This document shows positions 6,942 to 13,017 of a stretch of 14,334 bases of DNA, one piece after another. The notes under the pieces were generated by a model, which worked only from the letters and a program-made list of their open reading frames with translations, did no database searches and was not told where the DNA came from. The translations under genes were made by a program, and so were the position numbers. The stretch's first letter is position 1. Every line of letters starts with the position of its first letter. Source of the DNA: 66-474 sp036279975 (GTDB lineage Bacteria; Pseudomonadota; Gammaproteobacteria; Xanthomonadales; Rhodanobacteraceae); contig DASURP010000048.1 of NCBI GenBank assembly GCA_036279975.1, positions 1 through 14,334 on the forward strand, read 5' to 3'.

Positions 6942-9476
6942 TCAGGAACGTTTTTGGGTTCGATGGGTCGGCACCGCCGACCACGGATCGTCGGGCCACG
7001 GATGCTTCGGGTACCGCCCCTTCAATTCCCGTTTCACTTCGGCGTAGGTGTGGTTCCAGAAGCCGCGCAGGTCCCGGGTGACCTGGATCGGACGGCCGCC
7101 CGGCGAGAGCAGGTGCAGGGTGACCGGCACGCGGCCGTCGGCGATGCACGGGGTTTCGGCGAGGCCGAACAGCTCCTGCAATTTCACCGCGAGCACCGGC
7201 GAAGCGGCGCCCGCATCGTCGTGGAACGCCGGGGCGTAATCAAGGCGACGGGTCATTCCGCTCGGCACCGTGAGCGCGTCGGGCGCCAGTTCGTCCAGCA
7301 ACTTGCGCCGCTTCCAGCCCAGCAGCGTGGCGAATGCGACCGACAATTCGTCCGCGGACAGCGCGGCGAGCTTGCGCTTGCCGGCGAGCGCTGGCGCAAG
7401 CCAGGTTTCCAGCGAGTCCAGCAACGCCGCGTCGGAGACGTCGGGCAGGTCGGTCTGCGGCATCGCCGCACGCAACCAGACGCTGCGTGCACGCAAACGC
7501 AGCATCGCCTCGCTCCATGGCAAAACGGCCAGGCCGCGAGCACGGATCGCGGCCAGCAGTGCCGGCAACGCGTCTTCCGCGCCCGCGTGGACCGCGCGCC
7601 GTTCCAGCACCAGCGCATCGAAGCGGCGCTCCTCGAAGGCTTCCACCACGTCGTTCGCGTTCATGCGCACGACGCGCTCGCGCACGAAGTATCGTGCGTA
7701 ATCGCGCTCGAGCAGTGCGGGATCGAAGGGTGCGGCGGCAAGTATCAAACTGTCGCGGGCATCGAAGCGCGCCTCGGCGACGATCAGCCACGGCTCGCCG
7801 ATCAGCGCCGACACCTCGTGCAGGCGCGCGCCGCGGCCGTTGGCCAGCCGGTAGCGGCGTGGGTCTTTCTCGTCCCGCCTGGCCACGCGCTCGGGGAACG
7901 CATGCACGAGCAGGGTGCCCACGGCCAGTGCGTCCGGCGTGCCACTGGCGCCGTGACGGATGCCGAGGCGTTTGCGCCAGTCACGCGCGGCGTGCTCGAG
8001 CGCGGACAACGCCCCGGAATCGACATGGCGCGGTGCGCGCGCACCGCCGTCGCGATGACGGTGCAACGCGTCGACGCGCATGCGCAGGTCGTCGTTGAAC
8101 CCGCCGCGCAGTGGCGGGCGTGCCTCCAGCACCGCGATCAGGTCGGCGACGAGCGCGCGCAGCGTGGCGGGCGCACGCAGCGCGGCGGCGGCGAGTCGCG
8201 GGTTGGCGCCCAACTGCAGCATCTCCCTGCCCAGCGGCGTGATGCGCGCATCTTCGTCCAGTGCACCAAGGCGTTGCAGCAAATCACGCGCCGCCGCCTG
8301 GGCGCCGGCTGGCGGTGCATCCAGCCATCGCAATGCCGATCCATCGCCCGCACCCCAGGCGGCCAGTTCCAGCGCCAACGCCGACAGCTCGGTTTGCGCG
8401 ATCTCGGGCGTGCGCGCGCTTTCCAGCCGGCGGCTCTGCGGCCACAGGCGCCAGGCGACGCCCGGGGCGAGCCGGCCCGCGCGGCCGGCGCGCTGGTCGG
8501 CCGAGGCCTGCGAAATGTTCACCGTCACAAGGCGGGTGAACCCTGAATTCGGGTCGAAGCGGGGTTCGCGCGCGAGCCCGGAGTCGATCACCGCGTGTAC
8601 GCCCGGCACGGTGATCGAGGACTCGGCGACGTTGGTGGCCAGGATGACGCGGCGGGTGCCGGCTTCGGGTTGGGCCAGCACGGCCTGCTGTTCGGCGAGC
8701 GGGAGTTCGCCGTGCAGGGGCAGGATTTCCAGGGCTTCTCCCCCCTCCCGCCGGGAGAGGGCATCTTCCAGCATCCGCTGCGCCTGTGCGATCTCGCGGC
8801 GCCCCGGCAGGAATACCAGCACGTCGCCATCGGATTCTTCCAGCGCCCGCTGCACGACGCGGCGAAGCTGCGCGGATTCGTTCTCGCCACGACGCGTGGG
8901 CGGATATTCGATTCGCACCGGATACGCGCGGCCTGCGCTGCGCAGCAGGGGCGCGGACAGCCACCGCGGGATGCGCGTATCGTCCAGCGTCGCCGACATC
9001 ACCACGAGGCGCAGGTCCGGGCGCAGCGATGCCTGCACGTCCAGCGCCAATGCCGCACCCAGGTCGCCGGCGAGGTGCCGTTCGTGGAACTCGTCGAACA
9101 CGATCGCACCAACATCGGGCAGCTCCGGGTCGTCCTGCAACATCCGGGTCAGGATGCCTTCGGTGACGACTTCGATGCGGGTTACATCCGAGATGCGCGA
9201 TTCGAAGCGGATGCGGTACCCCACCGTCTGGCCGACCGCCTCGCCGCGCTGCGCGGCCATGAATCCGGCCGCGGCGCGCGCCGCGATCCGGCGCGGCTCC
9301 AGCATCACGATCTTGCGGCCCGCCAGCCAACCCTCGCCGAGCAATGCGGGCGGTACCTGCGTGGTCTTGCCGGCGCCGGGCGGTGCTTCCAGCACCAGCC
9401 TGGGGTGCACGGCCAGCGACGCGCGGATGCCAGGCAGCAGCGGAGCAATCGGGAGGTCGTGGGTGGTGCCGCGCAT
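6942..9476 (-). CDS. hrpB: ATP-dependent helicase HrpB (DExH-box)
   Basis: 844-residue superfamily 2 DEAH/RHA-type helicase of the usual HrpB length. Helicase motifs in order: Walker A APPGAGKTTQ (31-40), Walker B DEFH (128-131), motif III SAT (161-163), motif V TNVAESSITVPG (281-292), and motif VI QRAGRAGR (328-335). The C-terminus carries the HrpB-specific tail, with GFWNHTYAEVKRELKGRYPK followed by HPWPDDPW, which separates it from HrpA. It is presumed to unwind RNA in an ATP-dependent way; its physiological role in most bacteria is unresolved. Residues 241-247 (SRREGGE) are encoded by a REP-like palindrome that seems to be an in-frame insertion between helicase motifs. The start at 9476 gives the Walker A motif its usual distance from the N-terminus. 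No ribosome binding site is visible, but a TAGAAT -10-like motif ends 6 nt upstream, so the message may be leaderless. It is divergent from tatD. Confidence 0.95.
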   Translation of the reverse strand: MRGTTHDLPIAPLLPGIRASLAVHPRLVLEAPPGAGKTTQVPPALLGEGWLAGRKIVMLEPRRIAARAAAGFMAAQRGEAVGQTVGYRIRFESRISDVTRIEVVTEGILTRMLQDDPELPDVGAIVFDEFHERHLAGDLGAALALDVQASLRPDLRLVVMSATLDDTRIPRWLSAPLLRSAGRAYPVRIEYPPTRRGENESAQLRRVVQRALEESDGDVLVFLPGRREIAQAQRMLEDALSRREGGEALEILPLHGELPLAEQQAVLAQPEAGTRRVILATNVAESSITVPGVHAVIDSGLAREPRFDPNSGFTRLVTVNISQASADQRAGRAGRLAPGVAWRLWPQSRRLESARTPEIAQTELSALALELAAWGAGDGSALRWLDAPPAGAQAAARDLLQRLGALDEDARITPLGREMLQLGANPRLAAAALRAPATLRALVADLIAVLEARPPLRGGFNDDLRMRVDALHRHRDGGARAPRHVDSGALSALEHAARDWRKRLGIRHGASGTPDALAVGTLLVHAFPERVARRDEKDPRRYRLANGRGARLHEVSALIGEPWLIVAEARFDARDSLILAAAPFDPALLERDYARYFVRERVVRMNANDVVEAFEERRFDALVLERRAVHAGAEDALPALLAAIRARGLAVLPWSEAMLRLRARSVWLRAAMPQTDLPDVSDAALLDSLETWLAPALAGKRKLAALSADELSVAFATLLGWKRRKLLDELAPDALTVPSGMTRRLDYAPAFHDDAGAASPVLAVKLQELFGLAETPCIADGRVPVTLHLLSPGGRPIQVTRDLRGFWNHTYAEVKRELKGRYPKHPWPDDPWSAVPTHRTQKRS
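8738..8763. repeat. REP-like palindrome inside the hrpB coding sequence
   Basis: CTCCCG-C-CGGGAG (8745-8757) is a perfect palindrome in a C-rich/G-rich stretch resembling the CTCTCCC/GGGAGAG core of the intergenic repeats at 10398-10516. It encodes SRREGGE (residues 241-247), in a loop where related helicases, from memory, are shorter. The reading frame is kept. Confidence 0.45.
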
Positions 9477-9482
9477 CCGGCC

Positions 9483-9488
9483 ATTCTA
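9483..9488 (-). promoter_or_regulatory. hrpB: -10-like element before hrpB, placed for a leaderless transcript
   Basis: On the minus strand TAGAAT matches five of six -10 consensus bases, and 6 nt separate it from the hrpB ATG. Initiation at the normal distance would fall on the A of the ATG. A perfect TTGACA exists on the same strand at 9532-9527, but 38 bp separates it from TAGAAT, so it is not a usable -35 partner. Confidence 0.3.
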
Positions 9489-9554
9489 GGGTTACGCGGA
9501 GCGTCCGTTGTCGGTGCAGTCCGGGGTGTCAAACATCGCTGCGCGGTTTGTTAC

Positions 9555-9582
9555 GATTCCCGATTTCAGGTTCCAGGTTCCC
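9555..9582. repeat. Tandem array of four degenerate 7-bp units upstream of tatD
   Basis: Four consecutive heptamers fit the consensus G-R-T-T-Y-C-M: GATTCCC at 9555, then units starting at 9562, 9569 and 9576, the last being GGTTCCC. The array stops 3 nt before the tatD ATG, so it occupies the place of the ribosome binding site. Its left edge also overlaps a TACGAT -10-like hexamer (9552-9557). From memory, ATTCCCG-type heptad arrays are common between genes in Xanthomonas relatives. Confidence 0.5.
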
Positions 9583-9585
9583 GTC

Positions 9586-10377
9586 ATGCAGCTGATCGAC
9601 ATCGGCGCCAACCTTACCCACGAATCCTTCCGCCACGACCTGGGAGCGGTGCTGGAACGCGCCCGCGAGGCCGGGGTGGAACGGATGGTCGTCACCGGCG
9701 CCTCGCGCGAAGGCAGCCTGCAGGCGCTGGAACTCGCACGCGGGCATCCCGGAACCCTGTTTGCGACGGCCGGGGTGCATCCGCACCATGCGGGTGATTA
9801 TGCTGCGGAGACGGACGCGCTGCTGCGCGAGCTGGTGCGCGAACCGGAAGTGCGCGCGGTGGGGGAGACCGGCCTGGATTACTACCGCGACCTGTCGCCG
9901 CGCCCGGCGCAGCGCGCGGTGTTCGAGCGGCAGCTTGCGATCGCCGTGGATCTAGGCATGCCGCTGTTCCTGCACCAGCGCGATGCCCACGCGGATTTCC
10001 TGGCGTTGTTGAAATCTGCACGCGACCGGGTACCGGGCGTGGTGGTGCACTGCTTCACCGACGAACGCCGGGCGCTGTTCGACTATCTCGACCTCGATTG
10101 CCACATCGGCATCACCGGTTGGGTCTGCGACGAGCGCCGCGGGACGCACCTGCGCGAGCTGGTGCGCGAGATTCCCACGCGACGCCTGATGCTGGAGACC
10201 GACGCGCCGTACCTGTTGCCGCGCGACGTGCGTCCGCAGCCATCCCATCGCCGCAACGAGCCGATGTACCTCGCGCACATCTGCGGGGTGGTGGCGGCGT
10301 TGCGCGGCGAAGATGCGGAACTCACCGCAGCGAACGCCACCGAAGCTTCAAAAGCATTTTTCAGATTGCCTTGTTGA
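9586..10377 (+). CDS. tatD: TatD family metal-dependent deoxyribonuclease
   Basis: 263-residue TIM-barrel hydrolase of the usual TatD length. It starts LIDIGANLTHESF, the variant used by E. coli TatD itself (DIGVNLTSSQF), instead of the HxH of YcfH/YjjV paralogues. Other family positions are GVHPHH (63-68), GETGLDYYRD with Glu94 (93-102), His130 in LFLHQRDAH, His155 in VVHCFT, and Asp206 in LETDAPYL, followed by RRNEP (222-226). TatD proteins are Mg-dependent 3'-5' exonucleases acting on DNA and RNA, linked to oxidative damage repair; no tatABC genes lie in this window. ATG 9586 was chosen because homology begins there; an in-frame upstream start at 9508 would add 26 residues encoded partly by the heptad repeat. 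No Shine-Dalgarno is seen. The C-terminus ends 20 bp before a REP-like repeat. Confidence 0.93.
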   Translation: MQLIDIGANLTHESFRHDLGAVLERAREAGVERMVVTGASREGSLQALELARGHPGTLFATAGVHPHHAGDYAAETDALLRELVREPEVRAVGETGLDYYRDLSPRPAQRAVFERQLAIAVDLGMPLFLHQRDAHADFLALLKSARDRVPGVVVHCFTDERRALFDYLDLDCHIGITGWVCDERRGTHLRELVREIPTRRLMLETDAPYLLPRDVRPQPSHRRNEPMYLAHICGVVAALRGEDAELTAANATEASKAFFRLPC

Positions 10378-10397
10378 CTCGCGAAATCGAGATTAAA

Positions 10398-10516
10398 CCC
10401 CTCTCCCTTCGGGAAAGCGTGCCCCGAAGGGGCGGGTGAGGGTTCGGACTCGCGCAATTCCTCCGCGCCACGCGTATTCGTACCCTCATTCCTACTCCTC
10501 TCCCGGAGGGAAGATG
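10398..10516. repeat. Inverted pair of REP/BIME-like palindromic repeats between convergent genes
   Basis: The left unit holds CTCTCCC-TTC-GGGAAAG (10401-10417, one mismatch) and a perfect GCCCC-GAA-GGGGC hairpin (10421-10433), then TGAGGGTTCG (10437-10446). The right unit repeats the plan in reverse: CGTACCCTCA (10479-10488) is the reverse complement of that end with one mismatch, and CTCTCCCGGAGGGAAG (10498-10513) mirrors the outer palindrome. About 32 bp of unrelated sequence separates the inner arms. It fills most of the 146-bp gap between tatD and the methyltransferase gene, and could work as a bidirectional terminator or transcript stabiliser. Confidence 0.65.
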
Positions 10517-10523
10517 GGTATAG

Positions 10524-11273
10524 TCATCTCGTGATGCGCCCCGCGCGGAGCGCGAGGTTCCAGCGCACCGGCCGCAGCCGCTCGTCCGCGCCCCACGCGG
10601 CGAGCAGTTCGTCCGCAACTTCCGCAACCGCGTCACGCCCGGTTTCCCTCGCGTGCTTTTGCGCCGCCGACCACGAAGCCAGGTACGCGAGCAATTGCCG
10701 TGCGGTCCAGTCCACGCGCATCCCGAATGCCGGGGGCGCGACCGCGGCGAACGGGATGTCCAGCGTGGCGTAGCCCGAGTCCACCAGTCGCCGTTCGGGC
10801 GACCAGTACGCCCCGAGGATACCGTCGTACAGCCGCGCGATCACGGCGTCGACCGCGGGCGTGACGCTGCAATTCGCGTAGCACCATGCCGCGAACAGCG
10901 CATCGGGTCGCGCGACGCGCCGTACTTCATCAAGGAAGGCCGCGAGATCGAACCAGTGCAGTGCCTGCGCGACGCTGACGGCATCGATGGAGTGGCCGGG
11001 GATCGAAGTATGTTCGGCTGCCTCATTGACGTATTCGATGCGGGGGTGCGCGACGGCGTTGTCGAGTTGCGTTTTGCTGGGATCGGCCGCGACCACGTGT
11101 TCGAAGTGTGCGGCCAGCGCGACACTGGCCTGGCCATTGCCGCAACCGGCATCCCACGCGCGGCCACGCGACGGCGCCTGCTCCGCGATCCATGCGAACA
11201 GCGCATCGGGGTAGTGCGGGCGGGCCTGCACGTACAGACCGGCGTGGCCGGAAAAATGATCCTTGAAAGTCAT
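10524..11273 (-). CDS. Class I SAM-dependent methyltransferase
   Basis: 249-residue soluble methyltransferase with a Rossmann core. Motif I is WDAGCGNGQ (40-48), the acidic ribose-binding residue is Asp64 (AADPSK), the motif II region is IDAVSVAQALHWFD (96-109), and motif III is around VARPDALFAAW (120-130). The overall plan, with N-terminal FSGHAGLYVQARPHYP and ALHWFD, resembles small-molecule methyltransferases of the methyltransf_11 type, such as the trans-aconitate-methyltransferase-like group. The substrate cannot be named. The start codon overlaps the rluE stop as ATGA (11270-11273), which implies translational coupling; no separate ribosome binding site is seen. The stop lies 7 bp from the edge of the REP-like pair. 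Confidence 0.85.
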   Translation of the reverse strand: MTFKDHFSGHAGLYVQARPHYPDALFAWIAEQAPSRGRAWDAGCGNGQASVALAAHFEHVVAADPSKTQLDNAVAHPRIEYVNEAAEHTSIPGHSIDAVSVAQALHWFDLAAFLDEVRRVARPDALFAAWCYANCSVTPAVDAVIARLYDGILGAYWSPERRLVDSGYATLDIPFAAVAPPAFGMRVDWTARQLLAYLASWSAAQKHARETGRDAVAEVADELLAAWGADERLRPVRWNLALRAGRITR

Positions 11274-11842
11274 GGCCCGGGCCGCGTGCGCGCCAGCGTG
11301 CCGTCGAGCACCCGCATGGCGCCGGGCGCGAGCTTGCCCAGGGCGTGGTCACCGATGCGGATACGGATCAGGCGCAGCGTCGGCAGCCCTGCCGCGGCGG
11401 TCATCCGCCGCACCTGGCGGTTGCGGCCTTCGTGGATGGTCAGTTCGATCCACGCATCCGGAACGGTCTTGCGATAGCGCACCGGCGGGACGCGCGGCCA
11501 CAGCCAGTCCGGCGCCGCGTCCAGCAGCCGTGCGCTGGCCGGGCGCGTGATCCCGTCGTTCAGTTCGACGCCCGCGCACAAGCGTTGCAAAGCGTGCGCG
11601 TCCGGCACGCCTTCCACCTGCGCGAGGTAGGTCCTGGGCAGCTTGTGGCGTGGGTCGGTGATGCGGTGCGCCAGGGCGCCGTCGTCGGTCAACAGCAACA
11701 AGCCTTCGGAATCGAAGTCGAGTCGCCCGGCGGGATACACCTTGGGCGGCAGCCCGAATTCCGCCAGTGTGCGGCGCGGCGGCACACTGCGGTCGGTGAA
11801 CTGGCACAGCACGTTGAAGGGTTTGTTGAAGGCGATCAGCAT
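11270..11842 (-). CDS. rluE: 23S rRNA pseudouridine synthase RluE (RsuA family)
   Basis: 190 residues from the ATG at 11842. The protein opens LIAFNKPFNVLCQFTD, close to E. coli RluE (ILFNKPYDVLPQFTD), and carries the catalytic motif GRLDFDSEGLLLLT with Asp42. Other RluE/RsuA-family segments are GVELNDGITRPA (91-102), WLWPRVPPVRYRK (113-125), and EGRNRQVRRMTAAAGLPTLRL (138-158). RluE makes pseudouridine 2457 in 23S rRNA of the large subunit. As in RluE there is no S4 domain before the catalytic domain. An in-frame GTG at 11884 would add 14 residues (MRLRGLPPAPTRRP); neither start has a clear ribosome binding site. The downstream methyltransferase overlaps its stop by 4 bp, and the upstream lipoprotein gene ends 76 bp before the ATG, so the three may be one operon. 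Confidence 0.9.
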   Translation of the reverse strand: MLIAFNKPFNVLCQFTDRSVPPRRTLAEFGLPPKVYPAGRLDFDSEGLLLLTDDGALAHRITDPRHKLPRTYLAQVEGVPDAHALQRLCAGVELNDGITRPASARLLDAAPDWLWPRVPPVRYRKTVPDAWIELTIHEGRNRQVRRMTAAAGLPTLRLIRIRIGDHALGKLAPGAMRVLDGTLARTRPGP

Positions 11843-11918
11843 CGGTCGGCGGGTCGGAGCCGGCGGCAATCCGCGCAGCCGCACGTTGCCAGCACGGGTC
11901 GCACGAAGCGGCGCTGCA

Positions 11919-12815
11919 TCAATCCGTCGCGGCAGCCGCAGGCTTCACGAACTTCAAGGTCATCCGGTCCGACTCGCCGATGGCCAGGTACTTGTCGCGA
12001 TCGACGTCACGGAGCGCGAGCCTGGGCGGCAGCGTCCACACGCCATTCGGGTGGTCGCGATCGTCCTTCGGATTGGCGTTGATTTCGCTTTTTGCCAGCA
12101 GCTTGAACCCGGCATCGGTGGCCAGCTTGATCACGTAGTCCTCCGGCAGGTAGCCGCTGGCCACGACTTCCTTGACGGTCTTCCCGGGGGCGGCGCGGTG
12201 GTCGGTGACGCCCAGGATGCCGCCCGGTTTCAACACCGCAAAAAACGCCTCGAACATCTTGCCTGCCGTGCCGGCCTCGGCCCAGTTGTGCACGTTGCGG
12301 AACGTCAGCACCATGTCGGCCGATCCGGCCGGTCCCAACACCGGCGCCTCGCCGTCGAACACCACTTGTCGCGCCGCGCCGAATTCGTCCGGATCCGATG
12401 CAAACAGTTTTTCAAGCGCCGACTTGCCTGCCGCCGCTTGGCCGGTGGACCTGCGCGACTCGGCGACGGCCGCCACGTAAGTTCCCTGGCCCCGCATCAG
12501 TGGTGCCAGGATCGCTGCATACCAACCGCCGCTCGGGGTGATTTCGATGACGGTCTGGCCGGGACGGAGGCCGAAGAATTCGAGGGTTGCGCGCGGGTGG
12601 CGATACCGGTCGCGCGCCTTGTCGGCGGGCGTACGCCAGCTTCCCGCCAGCACGCTGTCGATGCGCCCGGAGAACGCATCGGTCGTTGTCGCCGGCGGCG
12701 CGGCCTGGGTGCCGGTGGTGGACACGGGTGCCGAAACCGCGGCACCGGCGTTCGGTTGACCGGAACACGCAACCAGCAAGACCGCGAGCGGCAGCAGCAA
12801 GCCAAGTCGTTGCAC
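11919..12815 (-). CDS. Predicted lipoprotein with methyltransferase-like (class I) domain
   Basis: 298 residues. The N-terminus is a lipoprotein signal: a hydrophobic stretch, then LVAC (14-17), with Cys17 as the lipidation site and Ser18 at +2, which predicts sorting to the outer membrane. A Ser/Thr/Ala/Pro-rich linker (about 20-46) leads to a Rossmann-like domain. VIEITPSGGWYAAILAPLM (89-107) takes the place of motif I, GTYVAAVAES (111-120) follows, SADMVLTFRNVHNW (165-178) and MFEAFFAVLKPGGILGVTDHR (187-207) look like motifs II and III. From memory this matches a family of predicted methyltransferases that carry signal peptides. Activity outside the cytoplasm is puzzling because SAM is not known to be available there. 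Translation starts at GTG 12815, with GGAG (12826-12823 on the minus strand) 7 nt upstream. Function unproven. Confidence 0.8.
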   Translation of the reverse strand: MQRLGLLLPLAVLLVACSGQPNAGAAVSAPVSTTGTQAAPPATTTDAFSGRIDSVLAGSWRTPADKARDRYRHPRATLEFFGLRPGQTVIEITPSGGWYAAILAPLMRGQGTYVAAVAESRRSTGQAAAGKSALEKLFASDPDEFGAARQVVFDGEAPVLGPAGSADMVLTFRNVHNWAEAGTAGKMFEAFFAVLKPGGILGVTDHRAAPGKTVKEVVASGYLPEDYVIKLATDAGFKLLAKSEINANPKDDRDHPNGVWTLPPRLALRDVDRDKYLAIGESDRMTLKFVKPAAAATD

Positions 12816-12841
12816 GGCGGTTCTCCGGAACGGGGACGGTC

Positions 12842-12847
12842 AGCATA
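12842..12847 (-). promoter_or_regulatory. Possible -10 element for the lipoprotein-rluE-methyltransferase group
   Basis: TATGCT on the minus strand (4 of 6 consensus bases) would start a transcript near 12835, about 20 nt before the GTG and just upstream of the GGAG ribosome binding site. No convincing -35 hexamer sits 16-18 bp upstream, so confidence is low. Confidence 0.22.
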
Positions 12848-12955
12848 CGCTACTTTGGCGTGGGCGAGGACGTGGCGGTCGCTGGCGGCGGGATGTCCGT
12901 CGCGTCCCGGTCGGCGTCGATGGGCGCGGGACGGGACCGCGGGATTTCACGCCGC

Positions 12956-12984
12956 TTGGCGCCGCCGCGCCAACACGCGACAAT
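12956..12984 (+). promoter_or_regulatory. icd: Sigma70-type promoter upstream of icd
   Basis: TTGGCG (12956-12961) and GACAAT (12979-12984) are separated by exactly 17 bp and match four of six consensus bases each. Transcription would start near 12991, giving a leader of about 27 nt to the icd ATG at 13018. It lies in the 202-bp divergent region 12816-13017. The rest of that region shows no other clear site except the weak minus-strand -10 at 12842-12847. Confidence 0.5.
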
Positions 12985-13017
12985 GACCGTTTCTGCGCAA
13001 CGAGTGCCGAGGCCTGC

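Noticed and set aside
6831..8546. Plus-strand open frame across hrpB
   Set aside because: It overlaps conserved HrpB coding sequence in antisense and has low-complexity Arg/Gln-rich composition.
8080..9489. Second plus-strand open frame antisense to hrpB
   Set aside because: Ser/Arg-rich translation without domains; the opposite strand encodes the conserved helicase core.
9508..9585. Extended TatD start
   Set aside because: The extra 26 residues are encoded partly by the heptad repeat and are absent from the TatD fold, which begins at ATG 9586.
10398..10516. CRISPR array at the tatD spacer
   Set aside because: Only two inverted, not direct, repeat units are present, with no regular spacers and no cas genes nearby.
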